Assembly: GCA_003024175.1 (NCBI GenBank)
Contig: MDYQ01000193.1
Coordinates: 1 to 53,205 of the forward strand
Source of the DNA: Planoprotostelium fungivorum
Lineage: Eukaryota > Evosea > Variosea > Cavosteliida > Cavosteliaceae
Length of the DNA stretch: 53,205 bases
Direction of reading: 5' to 3'
Below are positions 21,887 to 32,746 of this stretch, one piece after another. Numbering within the stretch: position 1 is the first letter of the stretch; the number at the start of each line of letters is the position of its first letter. A program made the translations under genes and the position numbers. Under the pieces are notes generated by a model, which saw only the letters and a program-made list of their open reading frames with translations, did no database searches and was not told where the DNA came from.

Positions 21887-24106
21887 ATGGATCATGTTGA
21901 CACAACTCGCTGGAGATCTGTCCTTCTGGTCGCCGTCGCTGCCAGTTTAGTGGGTGTCTATATATATTCACAGAGGAAGAGAAAGACTGTCCCTTCTTTT
22001 CAATCTGGTGAGTGATCACATTACAATCTTCTAGTCTCACTGAGTTTTAGTTCTACCGAAGGGCATCAAGGTGAAACTCATCGTTCCCTCACATTGATTC
22101 GATTAGGTCCATCTGATTCAGACATACGAGCAAGCGGAACACCATGCATCTCGGTTTTTGAAAGATTTATCTGCTGACTAGTGAGTCTTCAAGACATTTT
22201 ATCGTGGCTCAAAACATGCAGCCCAGTCATCGGTTTCGATGTGGAGTGGAAACCACACACTCGACTGAATCGTTCCCCTGCCGCTCTCATCCAAGTGAGG
22301 TGTCAAACCATTTCTCCACATACTCACCACTGAAAAGATGTCGAATGAGCGAGAGTGCTTCCTCTTTCACATCATTCGGTTCAGAGATGATGGACTCCCC
22401 CCTTCCCTCATCCAAGTCTTAGAAGATCCAAAGTGAGTCCATCATCCTGTCATTCTCAAGTTTCCACATGCCGATCTGCTGCAGCATCATCAAAGCGGGA
22501 GTGGGTATACTCCAAGACGCCAGAATGATCTTGACCGACTATCAAGTCAACGTCAATTCAACCGTAGAGCTCAGCTGCGTCTCTCAGAGGTATCACGAGA
22601 CCGGTGAGGCCATCTACAGCGTTGTAGATCGAGGATGACAGAGACAGAGGGAGGAACATCGTTGGCCTACCTATCGAAGAGTATATTGAATTTGACTTTA
22701 GACAAGAAAGGCGCTAGATGTTCAGATTGGGAGAGGCACGACCTCACCTCCCAGCAGGTGAGAGGTTTATTTCATTTTATTCTTTCTTGTACCTGGTAGA
22801 AACGTCTCAACAAGATATAGATCGATTACGCTGCAGCCGACGCCTGGGTGGCTCACGAAATCTTCTCTAAATTGCACAGGCGCGCGATGAAACAGAACAG
22901 AGAACCCATCACGGTGAATCCATCCACAACGATGTAGATTGACTGTACAGGTGGAAGATTTCTCTCGTGAATTCATCGATCGAAATCCAGTGAAAGTTTT
23001 CCACCCAAAAGAGACTAAGGGGGGTGAGAAAGGTGAAAAGGGAAAATTGAGGACACGGAAGGAGGTGGAGGGTCCAGTTTTGGCTGATTATAGATTGACT
23101 CTGTACAGTACCCTTCCAGACGTGACGCTCTGTACGAGAATTGCAAGATGGTGTCCCTCACTGGAGAGGTCCTCTGCACCTGCAGCCTCAAAAAATTGAA
23201 ATGGTACATCGAACGTGGACTGGCAGGTATATTCGAAGGAATTTCACACACTCTTCCACGAAGATTTACGCGGGAACAGACCAGATATCGGATGACCCCC
23301 CCACCATTCGATTGAAATTTCAACCGAACGGCCAAGGTCACAGCGGTGATCCCTACTATCTCGGAGAGAAGAAGAACATGTATGACGTCATCGTTTCAAA
23401 CCATTGAAACGTTGTAGATGCGTGGTCTGTGGTACCGAAGCCAAATTAGTCAGACATTCTATCGTTCCGCACAGCTACAGGAGACACTTTGACGTGAAAG
23501 ACAAGTCCAGATCCTCTCACGACATCGTCCTCGTCTGCCAGAAGTGTCTGCAGGTACGTATCGAATACTTGCGTACCTGAGATCTCGCAGAAAATTTCCG
23601 TTCTGGACACCAATATGCGTCAGAGGATAGCCAGAGAGACGGGAGTGCCGTTAGGTGGCGTAGGTGAGAAATGGCTGGTGTCGAGAGAGCTGCAGAGGGC
23701 CAAGAAGTTTGCGAAAGTTTTCGCTTGCGGGAACCAGAGCTTGCCCGCAGAGAAGGAGCAGGAGTACAAGGTGGGTGGTGGAGAGGGAGGAGTGGCTGAT
23801 TGTAGAAGGAGGTCGTCGCACAATATCTGGGAAAATCAGCGGAGGAGCTGACGGAAGAAGATTACGAGAGGGTGATGAGATTAATGTATTTAGAGTTGAA
23901 AGGGAATGCAGGTGATTGCAGAGGAGAAGAAGTGCATGAATCCAGAGTATAGAGCTCACGATGAAGTAGTCATCGAGATGATGAAGGACGACAGAGACGA
24001 ATTGGAGAGATTTGTTCACAGTTGGAGGAGACATTTCGTGAATGGAATGAAGCCGAAGCACTTGCCTTCTCATTGGAGTGTCGATCGTCCCCTCGATGCG
24101 AGGTGA
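21887..24106 (+). CDS. EXD2: EXD2-like 3'-5' exonuclease domain protein
   Basis: The start MDHVDTTRWRSVLL leads into a single hydrophobic anchor (LVAVAASLVGVYIY), as in EXD2, which is anchored in a membrane. The DEDD exonuclease fold follows: PVIGFDVEWKPHTR (motif I, D and E), AGVGILQDARMILTDYQV, VELSCVSQ (motif II region), LTLDKKG, and QIDYAAADAWVAHEIF (motif III, Y...D). A second conserved part typical of EXD2 follows: LCTCSLKKLKWYIERG, a CVVCG...IVPHSYRRHFDVK...SSHDIVLVCQKC putative zinc site, and a tail WRRHFVNGMKPKHLPSHWSV. The family degrades RNA/DNA 3'-5' and is linked to mitochondrial function and DNA repair. Introns are about 40-60 nt; one (from about 22606) holds both orientations of the family A motif. 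Confidence 0.88.
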
Positions 24107-24215
24107 ATAAAGGAAGAAGTTGATCATGGTGTTGTAGAAGAGCTCATCAAAATAAAAATCATAATATTATAACGGTACGTATTGCATCACCGGACAAGTC
24201 AATCGATCAAGTGAT

Positions 24216-27200
24216 ATGAGAGGGAGTTATCTCTTCCTCCTTGGATTGTTTTTCCTTTGTCATGGGCAAAATAATGCGGATCTATACAGACAATTGTGGT
24301 CCATGGCTGGAGGTAATCCTGACCATCTCAACAGCACGGAGACGAATGTGTGTATTCCTTCTTTTTCTTCAGATCTCTAAAGATGTAAAGATCTGCGTCT
24401 TGAAGGGGGTGAACTGTTCGAGTTCTTCGGTGAATCCTACGAATGCTGAGGTATATATTTCGTTCAAGATCACATGGGACCGGCTGAACTTTCCGGGTGT
24501 TCTCAACGGCACCACATTGAATCAGATGATCGGTCTCAATGGATTCAGCGCTGCATCTTGCGGATTGAGTGGAGGAATCATGAGCACACTGTTCGGAACC
24601 TCCAATCTGACATCCATCGACCTACATAACAACTCTCTCGTGGGACCCGTACCTCTGTTCGATCCGAACGACAAGCTCACCGCATTGGATCTGTCTCAGA
24701 ATGTATTATCCGGTGATCTTCAATTCCTCTACGGTCTCAAGCAACTCATCACCCTCAACGTGTCGAACAATCGATTCAGTGGGAATGTCATCGGCAACTT
24801 CCCGAACGCAATCTCCATCGATCAATCACACAATCAATTGACGGGGAACATCACGAGTCAATTGGGGGGAGCAGATCTCAGAGTCCTCCTCTTAAACAGC
24901 AATGCCTTCACGACTTTGACCGACCTGCCACCTCAATTCAACACATCAGCCAATGCATCATTGACATGCAATCTCAGCAACAATCCCTCCATATCCTCCA
25001 TGTCTTACCGGATCTGTTTTCCTCTTCCTCCTCCTCTTCCTCCTCCTCCTCTTCCTCGTCCATCGTTTCAAACGAACATCAGTAACCTCTCCGTCTCTGA
25101 TGCAGAGGTGAGATGATGAACGGTAGAGTCTGTCCATTGACAAGTCATGATAGAGAGTGTTGAGCAAATCAAACGTGACTTCTTCTCAAGTGAGTTCGTT
25201 CACCGAATGGATTCTCGATTGATCAGATGTTCAGCTGTTACCACTTTTGAACATCATCACTGCGGGGGTGTTAACAAACGGAACTCGTTCTTTCTCGTTA
25301 CGTTCGGGGAATATCTCTGTTACCGTGGAAACGTTTTCTCCGACGGAGAGGGGTGTCGTACAACTGACGGAGGGTGTCGGGGCGTCGGTTCCCGCCAAAA
25401 TATTGGATCGAAGTGAGCGACGATTTCATTGGAATGAAGTTGACGAGATCAGACGTAACCCTGGCTGTCTCTTACGTCCCATTCAACCCTTACCAGACCA
25501 ACATCACGTGACCCTCAATTCTCCGCGACATTTCACTGAGATTTCTAGGTACGGAGGCGTCGTGGGAGTTACCCTCTTCGATGTCGACATAGAAATTGAC
25601 GTCGACAACCTGTCGCAGCTGATCAACATCACCATGGGAACCGTTCCGAATCTACCAGCCGATCACAGTGAGATGAAATGATATGAGATGACAAAAACTT
25701 AGAGTGTCATCAGGGCCCAATTGTCTCCACTGGAACGAGACGGAAATGTCGTGGAAAACTGGAGGATGTATCGCGGACGTTCAAAACGGTTTGGTCACTT
25801 GTAGATGCTCTCACTTGACCAATTTTACGCTCGGTTCCGAACAAATTCCTCCACCACGATCATCGTCATCCGATCACAAGATCATCATCATGATCGTCTG
25901 TTGTGCTGTCGGTGGCCTGCTCGTCATCACTGCCTTTGTCGTCCTCTACCGTCATCACATCCGCAGGGTGATGCCCAAATCATTTTCCCGCCAAAATTGA
26001 CGCGTCACAGAGGACATCCAGCGGTTACCTGCAAGAGATGCAGAATGCGTATGAACTCAAATTCGAAGAAAAATTGTACGAAGGTTCGTGGTGTCAAGTG
26101 TGGTCTGGTGTCTACGCAGAGACAACGAATGTGGCCATCAAGAAGTGCACGGATAAAGAATGTCGACAGAGACTAGAGAGGGAGGCCAACCTGCTGAAGG
26201 TGGGAGAGAAGTGTCGACGTTTCTGACGAGATGGGATAGACGTTGCATCATCCGAACATCGTGCAGTTTTTGGGAGAAGACATGAGAAGAGATGGTGATC
26301 GCGATCATGACGATCATCACGATGAGGGAGTTGCTGATCATCACGCAGAGCCTCACTTCTTCACTGGTTTCGTCCCAAACGTTTACACTGGATGCAACAT
26401 GCCTGACGCAGATCTTTTGGTCGTGTGAGTGGAAGCTCGCGTGATGTGCTGATGACCGACTGATCACACAAGGGCTCATCAAGTGGCTGGAGCCCTGGTT
26501 TATCTATCCGGCATGAATCTCGTTCACACTCACCTCGTTCCTAAGAAGGTGATGATCACATCTCATGATCCATCACGATCACATCTCATGATCCATCACG
26601 ATCACGTCTGATGATCACGTGACTGAAAGTGTCCAGGTCCTCTTTACCAGAGACGACACCATCACCGTCAAACTGTGTGGATTCGCAGATTGCGTCAGTC
26701 ACGATTCTGCGCCCGCGATCGACGGTCTCGGCATCACCCACATCGGCCTCCACACGGTGAGACACACCTTCACTCCTCCTCTGACACACCGCAGGCACCT
26801 GAAGTCATTCAAAGTGGAGGCATTCAGACTCTACCAGCAGATGTCTACAGCTTTGGTGTTCTACTGTGGACCATGGGCTCGAATCGAATGGATCCCCTAG
26901 CAGATCTATCAAAGGAGAACGTGAGACGTGGATTGACGTCACCTCCTGACGATTCATAGGTGAAGAGGACGATTTTGGCGGGAAACGTGGGGTTAGAAGG
27001 GAAGGTGGGGTGGCATCCAGTTCTGATGGATCTATTCAAGAGATGGTGAGAGGACGAGATTGCCTCAGAAACGAACGGAATCTGATGTCTTATGCAGCAC
27101 GAGCACTACCGCGGAGGATCGTCCGGATATGAGGCAGGTATCGAAAGAGCTATCGATGGCCGCTAATCCATCTTCACAACTTCCATTCACCGTTCGAGCC

Positions 27201-27224
27201 GATAACATTTACGTCGAAGAATAA
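24216..27224 (+). CDS. LRR - GAIN/GPS - transmembrane - pseudokinase receptor
   Basis: The ATG at 24216 starts a signal peptide (YLFLLGLFFLCHG). An N-glycosylation-rich leucine-rich-repeat region follows (LTALDLSQNVLSGDLQ, LITLNVSNNRFSGNV), then a proline-rich spacer and a GAIN-like region. The GPS motif at about 25727-25845 has CLHWNE, W..GGC and VTCRCSHLTNFTLG, including the HL-T cleavage tripeptide. One TM helix (IIIMIVCCAVGGLLVITAFVV) leads to a kinase fold: glycine-rich loop YEGSWCQVWSG, VAIKKC with the ATP-binding Lys, HHPNIVQFLGE, then LVHTHLVPKK where HRD..N is expected, CGFAD where DFG is expected, APEVIQSGG and ADVYSFGVLLW. Loss of the catalytic Asp and of DFG makes it a predicted pseudokinase. 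Stop TAA at 27222-27224. It is a putative surface sensor; ligand and partner are unknown. Confidence 0.8.
26549..26636 (+). repeat. Family C intron with perfect 23-bp tandem duplication
   Basis: This 88-nt intron of the GPS receptor gene is made of GATGATCACGATC-like units. Positions 26558-26580 and 26581-26603 are identical 23-mers (starting ACATCTCATGATCCATCACG). The intron therefore grew by local duplication. Confidence 0.75.
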
Positions 27225-27300
27225 GAAATAGAAGACGAAATAGAAAACGAAATAGAAGATGTAATAGAAGATGTAATAGAAGACGAAATAAAGACGAATG
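27225..27300. repeat. 12-nt minisatellite in 3' flank
   Basis: Six or so imperfect copies of GAAATAGAAGAC / GTAATAGAAGAT follow the stop codon of the GPS receptor gene and run up to the end of the convergent carrier gene. It is purine-rich on the plus strand. Confidence 0.85.
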
Positions 27301-27304
27301 TACA

Positions 27305-28891
27305 CTATTCATTATCACCGGCCGACACCCTCCTCACGCGAGAGACGAACAACCTCCACAGTTGAAAGAAAGCCATCGTGGAAAACCACACGACAAAGAC
27401 GTTGATGAGGTGGAACCTCAGACCTCTGAACGTCCACGTCAGCTCCCCACTCGAAGTCCACGCCTTCAAGATCCTCCTCCACGTCACGTCGTTAAGATGT
27501 TTGACGAGCTTGATGGAAGCCCAGAGGGTCTGCTTGTCCAGCTGACGCTTCTTCAAGATGAGAGTGAGGGGAATCATCACTGCCTCTGCCACGGCCCCGG
27601 TTAGATAATCTGCAAAGAGACAGCGGATGAAAGTCTCTTGAGCGGGGCGGGGATCGACGCCGGACAGACGGCCCTGACGGACTCGCTTCGAGTTGATGCC
27701 GAAGAGGTGGTTGAGAAGCCATTGGATGTTGCTGGTGGGGGCGTCATCGTCTTCTACATCGACGGGGAACTGAGAGAGATGAGAAAGTGATGATGCGATC
27801 GTCGTGAGGGTTTGATGTCATGTGATCATGTGTCGTCATGGATGATGATGTCTCACCTTCTCTTCCTTTTGAAAGATGAAAAAATGCTTTAGAAGGGCTT
27901 GCTTGATGGTGATGTAAAAGACGGTCTTGACGATCATGGTGATGAGTCCACTCCCAAAGTTGAGAGTTTTGGAGTGTATGAAGATGTCCTTGTACACTTT
28001 GTTCAGCGACTCTCTGAATAAAACCGGTCTCGGTTCTTCGCTGTCGACAAAGTGTCTGTACAACGTCAGAGTCAGTCTCGTCTTGAGAACCTAAAAGGCT
28101 CGTCAGTCTCGTTGATTGCAGAGTGATCAAACGTGTAGACTGACCTCGATGGGATAAGTGCTGATGTTGGCGATCAATTTGGCCGCAGCACCAAAGTAAA
28201 AGACGTGCCAATTTTTCACAAGGATGGAACTCGATCGCGATCGATTCTCTCTCAGTTTCGGTTCAAACGTGAAGGATGTACGTGTGTTGTATCTCTGCTG
28301 ATGTCATCCATCTACATTGTTGTAGACGGTCGATTCACCTGTTCGGGGGCATTCTCTTCGTCTCCGTCGATCTTGCGTAGGAGGGAAAGACGCCGTCGAA
28401 ACACGGAGAAGGAGGAGAAAAACTTTTGTAATCTGATCGCAGGGTGAACATCATCATGATGTCAATGATCTCTTCACCTCAATAGACTCAGGAAGATGAC
28501 ATTCTCTACCAATAGATTGGGTAATAGTATGCAAAGATCCAACACGGTGGTGTAGAACATGAGAGCTCTCAGACTTTTCATCTTGACGTCGCCTGTCTTC
28601 CTCCATGGCAATAGAGAAGACCAGAATGAAGTAAAGAGGTCGAGAGGTCGAGGTGCTGGTGGCCTGCCGGTCTGTTGTCGAGAGTTCATCAGTTGGGAGA
28701 TATCGCCCAGCACCTGATTTGTTAGATCAGAAGGAACTGATGGAGATAGACAAACCTCAAATGGAGAGGAGAGGAGTTTGGCAGAGAATAAACTCAGTAG
28801 ATACGATAGAACTGGCGATGTGAGATGCATCTTCAGGTGCATCGTTTGAAGACGAAGTAAAATGACTCACAAATATCTGTCGGTTGTTCAT
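27305..28891 (-). CDS. Mitochondrial-carrier-like membrane protein
   Basis: The start MNNRQIF at 28891 joins over a 40-nt intron to MHLTSPVLSYLLSLFSAKLL and SPFEV. Later exons carry KNWHVFYFGAAAKLIANIST followed by YPIEVLKTRLTLTLYRHFVD, which is the PxE..K.R signature of SLC25 carriers. The end has VRQGRLSGVDPRPAQETFIR, a segment ending AEAVMIPLTLILKKRQLD, and the end SAGDNE. The degenerate P-x-[DE] motifs and long inter-helix insertions resemble the non-transporting outer-membrane members (SLC25A46/MTCH/Ugo1 type) more than classical carriers; this placement is tentative. The intron after ENAPEQ has a hairpin version of the family A motif (about 28307-28327). Confidence 0.6.
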
Positions 28892-29011
28892 CTTGTCCGT
28901 AGATCGAGTCTTTCGTGGTATCTGTGTTGTAAAATAGAAGGTAGAGTTTACGAGATGCGATAGTTCTTCGTCTGAAGGTGATGAGCCAACACAGACTGAT
29001 AACTCTTTACC

Positions 29012-29400
29012 TCAAGAGTATGCCCAAGTCCATTCTGAGATGCTGATCTTTCCCTCGCGAAATGGAAGCGGAAAATCTCTCGGCCCGTTGTCTGACCATT
29101 TATCCGGGTGGTGGAACTTGTCTCTGGTGCACTCTTCCAATGGTGAGGGCGATATCACTCTGTATGTGCTCAACGATTAGGTCAAGAGTAACAGCTCTTC
29201 ATTTCTCCGACTCAAGAGTATCTTCGTTTATTATAATGATAGACTTGCCGTTGAGTGATGACGTCACCTTGACAACTCGATCGCAGCGATATTTGTGGGA
29301 TGCTAATTCTGGTATAACCGCATCCGGAAGATAGATCACCAGCACATCATCTCCCTGAATGGGAGTGCGATGCTCCTCCCTGGCGTCTGTCACGACGGTG
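29012..29400 (-). CDS. Small multi-exon gene, unknown function, 5' end unresolved
   Basis: Three exon pieces join in frame: REEHRTPIQGDDVLVIYLPD through CDRVVK, then ILLSRRNEEL, then VISPSPLEECTRDKFHHPDK to ISEWTWAYS and TGA at 29012-29014. Two introns are implied (about 43-46 nt and 33 nt). No ATG was found in frame at the left end; an upstream exon with KLSTFVSVLKEGDKVGVFVC (about 29440-29510) may belong to it. No domain is recognised. It lies head-to-head with the cyclase gene. Confidence 0.45.
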
Positions 29401-29558
29401 AACAATAAAATACGGCCAGAAGAGACACCTCACGAGGAGAAGAAGCTACAGACGAACACACCCACTTTGTCACCCTCTTTCAGGACAGAGACGAAAGTGG
29501 AGAGCTTCGAAGATACAGATGAAGATGTGGGTGGGGTGATTTCGATGTGAGATTGAAA

Positions 29559-30684
29559 ATGACGCAGGGAAACAAAGTAGAACGAAACGAAGCTGCAGTA
29601 ATGAATTGGGTTCTTAGTCGCTTTCGAAACCGGATTCGAATTACGAAGATCACAAAGAGTTATGAGAGATTCATTCCCAAAGAATTTCTGGCAGAACTAG
29701 GGAAGCAGGACATCGCTCAATTAGAAGTAAGCTCAGGGACGTACTCAACTTCATTACTGAATCATTTAGGTGGGTGACTGCGTCGTGACGAACAAGAGCG
29801 TTCTCTTCTGTGACATCAGACAATTCACTTCTATATCGGAGAGATTAGGGGAAGGATCGTTTGTCCTGTTGAATGAGATGGCTGCTATCATGCTGGCAGC
29901 CGTCAGGAAGAACTCTGGCTACGTCGATAAATTTATTGGTGACGCCATCGTATCACTGTTTCCAAATACAGGTGAGTTGTTACACTCTCTCAGTACTAAC
30001 TATCAATAGGCCAAGCAATACGAGCTGGTATTCAAATCTTACAGGAATTAGAGCGATTCAACCAGAAACACCTGACCCACACACTTTGGACAGAAGTCGT
30101 GAAAGTTGGTATCGCCATAAACTGCGGGCCAGTCATCATCGGAACTGTCGGTGATGCCCACCGCGTCGATGGAGCAGGTGTGTTGCCTCGTCTCTTCTCA
30201 ACATAATCCTCCTGTCCAGCTTTCGGTGCCACTATCAACGCGACCAGTGAATTAGAATCATACACGAAGACGTATGGATGTCCTCTTTTGATCACGCAGA
30301 GCGCCATGGATCAGTGGGTTGCACAGGAGAAGATGAGTCCGTTCAAACACAGAAAGATGGGCAAGATTATCCTCAGTGGAGATGCAGTTCAGGTTTATGA
30401 AGTATTATCCTCCAATTCACCTGCTAACGCAATCGTCGTCAAGCACAACGATGGGATAGCCTATTTTCAGGTGAGAAATGCTCTTGTGAATCTACTGATC
30501 AATTGCCACTAGTGCGCGGATTTTGTCGCGGCGAGGGCCATCTTCGAAGAGAACGTCACTGTGTGCCCAGATGATGCACCTTCCCAATATTTCCTAAATC
30601 TATGCATCGATTATGAGACCGTGGGTACACCGCACCACTTCAAAGGAGGTATCACACAGAGGGGTGATAATTTAAATTTTAAAT
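29559..30684 (+). CDS. Class III nucleotidyl cyclase, C1-like (metal-binding) subunit
   Basis: The start MTQGNKVERNE (an in-frame Met lies 12 nt upstream) is followed by a helical lead RFIPKEFLAELGKQDIAQLE and the cyclase domain. SVLFCDIRQFTSISER carries the first metal-binding Asp, and YVDKFIGDAIVSLFPN carries the Lys of an ATP-type pocket and the second metal Asp. VGIAINCGPVIIGTVGDAHR precedes the dimer strand. At the position of the transition-state Asn/Arg pair it reads FGATINATSELES: the Asn is kept but Arg is Glu. The domain is of the soluble CyaC-like type with no TM. The end is ambiguous: TAA at 30682-30684, or a further intron and stop near 30807. The first intron is 29727-29769. Confidence 0.75.
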
Positions 30685-30817
30685 AACCTCGGCTGATGAT
30701 AAAAGGTGCCAGACCTTCTCTCGGTACAAATGCTCTCTTCAACTCGGCCATGATCCTATCTTCAGGTGGGAGTATAAGCCTAAAACAGAGGTGTGATGAT
30801 GCACAGTGATCTTTCAC

Positions 30818-32053
30818 ATGAAATCATTGAGTGAAAAGACAAAGACAAATCCGCGTATTTTAACTACTGACTCCAACTCCACGAGGAATCTGCTTCAATT
30901 GCAGGTGAATATCTCACGCAAAGAATGAGCGTAGCTCACCTTTGCAGGCGAATGAAGAAAAAGTGAAGAAGGACGAGAAGCTGATCACGTGGGTACTCAG
31001 CGGTTTCAACAATCATCATCGATTGGACATGGTTCAGAAATCTGGAGAGAGATTTGTGCCACAGAACTTTCTCGAAAAGATGGGGAAAGACAGCATCACC
31101 AGCGTCGACATCGGTGACTCCGTGATGGTGACATAGTACACGGTCGACATTTATTCACCCCCACAGCTCAACGCCGTCGTGATGTTCATCGAGATCAGAT
31201 CTTTCACTGAGTTGTCCAAAGACATCACAGCGACAGTTCGATTACTCAACGAATTGTCAGCTCTCATCATTCCACTCGTAACGCATCACAAAGGCTACAT
31301 CGATGTGAATCTACCGTCTCTTTCTACCCCTGACTACCATACAGAAATTTTACAGTGAAGCCATCATTGCTCTCTTTCCGGACGTCAGCAGTGCCATTAC
31401 TGCTGGTAAAGACATTGGGGAGGCAATGGATGCCTGTAATCTGAAGCGGGCTGAAGAATCGATCTCTCCCATTTATCTGGGTATGGCCATTCACTCTGGG
31501 CCAGTTGTAGTGGGTACAGTGGGAGACCGTGAGAGGATGACGGGAACGAGTGAGTCAAATGATCCTCCAACGAGCCAGATGATTGACTTGATCGATCAGT
31601 CATCGGAAATACGGTCAATGTGGCCAGCCGTCTATCTTCTATCACAAAGTATTACGGCGTTCGTTTTGTCGCTTCAGATGCAGCCATCGAAAAGTTAGAG
31701 AAGGAATCGAATCCTGCGAAAGTTGTCACGAGGCTAATCGACCACGTGACGTTCGTGGGAAAGACAGAAGCAATTCAGATCTTGGAGGTGATGATATGGA
31801 TGATGTCGATCGTGCTGATCGGTTGCAGCTTCCCAGCCTCAACACCGTGTTAGCGATGAGAAAGACGTACGAAGAGGCCTTTGGATATTATCAGAAGAGG
31901 GAGTTTTTGACGGCAGCAAGAACCTTTCGGAGGTGCCGAGATCAGAGCCCATTAGACCGACCATCGCAGATCATGATGGATCGATGTCTTCAGTATGATA
32001 GAGACGGAGTGCCTGATTCTTGGAACGGTATTAACGTCTTGACCATCAAATGA
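30818..32053 (+). CDS. Class III nucleotidyl cyclase, C2-like (Asn/Arg) subunit
   Basis: The ATG at 30818 gives MKSLSEKTKTNPR. A lead with the same pattern as its neighbour follows (RFVPQNFLEKMGKDSITSVD), then the cyclase domain. The two metal-binding Asp are both Glu: VVMFIEIRSFTELS and KFYSEAIIALFP. The transition-state pair is intact in IGNTVNVASRLSSITKYYG, which matches the C2 half of mammalian adenylate cyclases. The end is FRRCRDQSPLDRPS to WNGINVLTIK*. It follows the C1-like gene in tandem, 133 nt after its nearest stop (8 nt if the longer model of that gene holds). I infer a heterodimer with its neighbour. Confidence 0.75.
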
Positions 32054-32300
32054 TGAGGTCTCAGAGGCAGCTCACAACAATGTTGTATATAATCACGCGG
32101 GAGATACAAGTAGAGGAATCTGACTGGGTAGAGGAGAGACGAAATTATTTAATGAACAAAGATAGAGGATGTGAAGATTTTGGAAGTCTGATGGAGTGAA
32201 GCGGAACGGTCACGTGACTGAAGATTCGCCGATTTTCAGCACTACATTTTTCTCATCGAACACAATCAACACGTGACATCATGTCTAAGACGAAGATACG

Positions 32301-32585
32301 ATGAGTATCAGCCGACGGTGGCCCCTGCGAAGAACCAGCGAGTGAGTCACAGAGAAACGACCACAGGGTGAGATTGCTGCACCACATCGTTTCTAATCAC
32401 TACAGATCGATATGCCAATCGAGTCAAGACCAGACGAACCTCTGTTGGATACAACAACCCCAACCTGCAGTCTGGGTTGTGTCTGGGCAGAGGTTAAATG
32501 ATACGGGCAGTACATTTTACCGATCGTCATATTCAACCTGCTCCTCATCACTGGCATCGTTCTCTTCCTCACTCTCCGAAAATAG
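32301..32585 (+). CDS. Short tail-anchored membrane protein (about 61 aa), tentative
   Basis: The ATG at 32301 (MSISRRWPLRR) continues over two short introns to a C-terminal helix YILPIVIFNLLLITGIVLFL ending TLRK and TAG at 32583-32585. The frame is continuous with a 35-nt second intron. There is no recognised family. The topology (basic N-terminus, single hydrophobic C-terminal span, three residues after it) is that of a tail-anchored protein. The splice choice is uncertain. Confidence 0.4.
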
Positions 32586-32746
32586 AGACAACCACACGAA
32601 CCTTTGTGAAATCATGAATCCACATTTCAAAACCTCTCACGAGGCGATTTATGGACGAGCACACCATCACAACCCTGAATACAATTTCGACATTTATTCT
32701 GTGAAACAGAACACGAGCTTCCATCTTCTCATCTTCCATCGCGATG

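Noticed and set aside
29559-32053. A single fused two-domain (C1-C2) adenylate cyclase gene
   Set aside because: I tried all GT-AG combinations visible between the two domains and none joined the frames. A good ATG precedes the second domain. Left as two genes, with the junction flagged.
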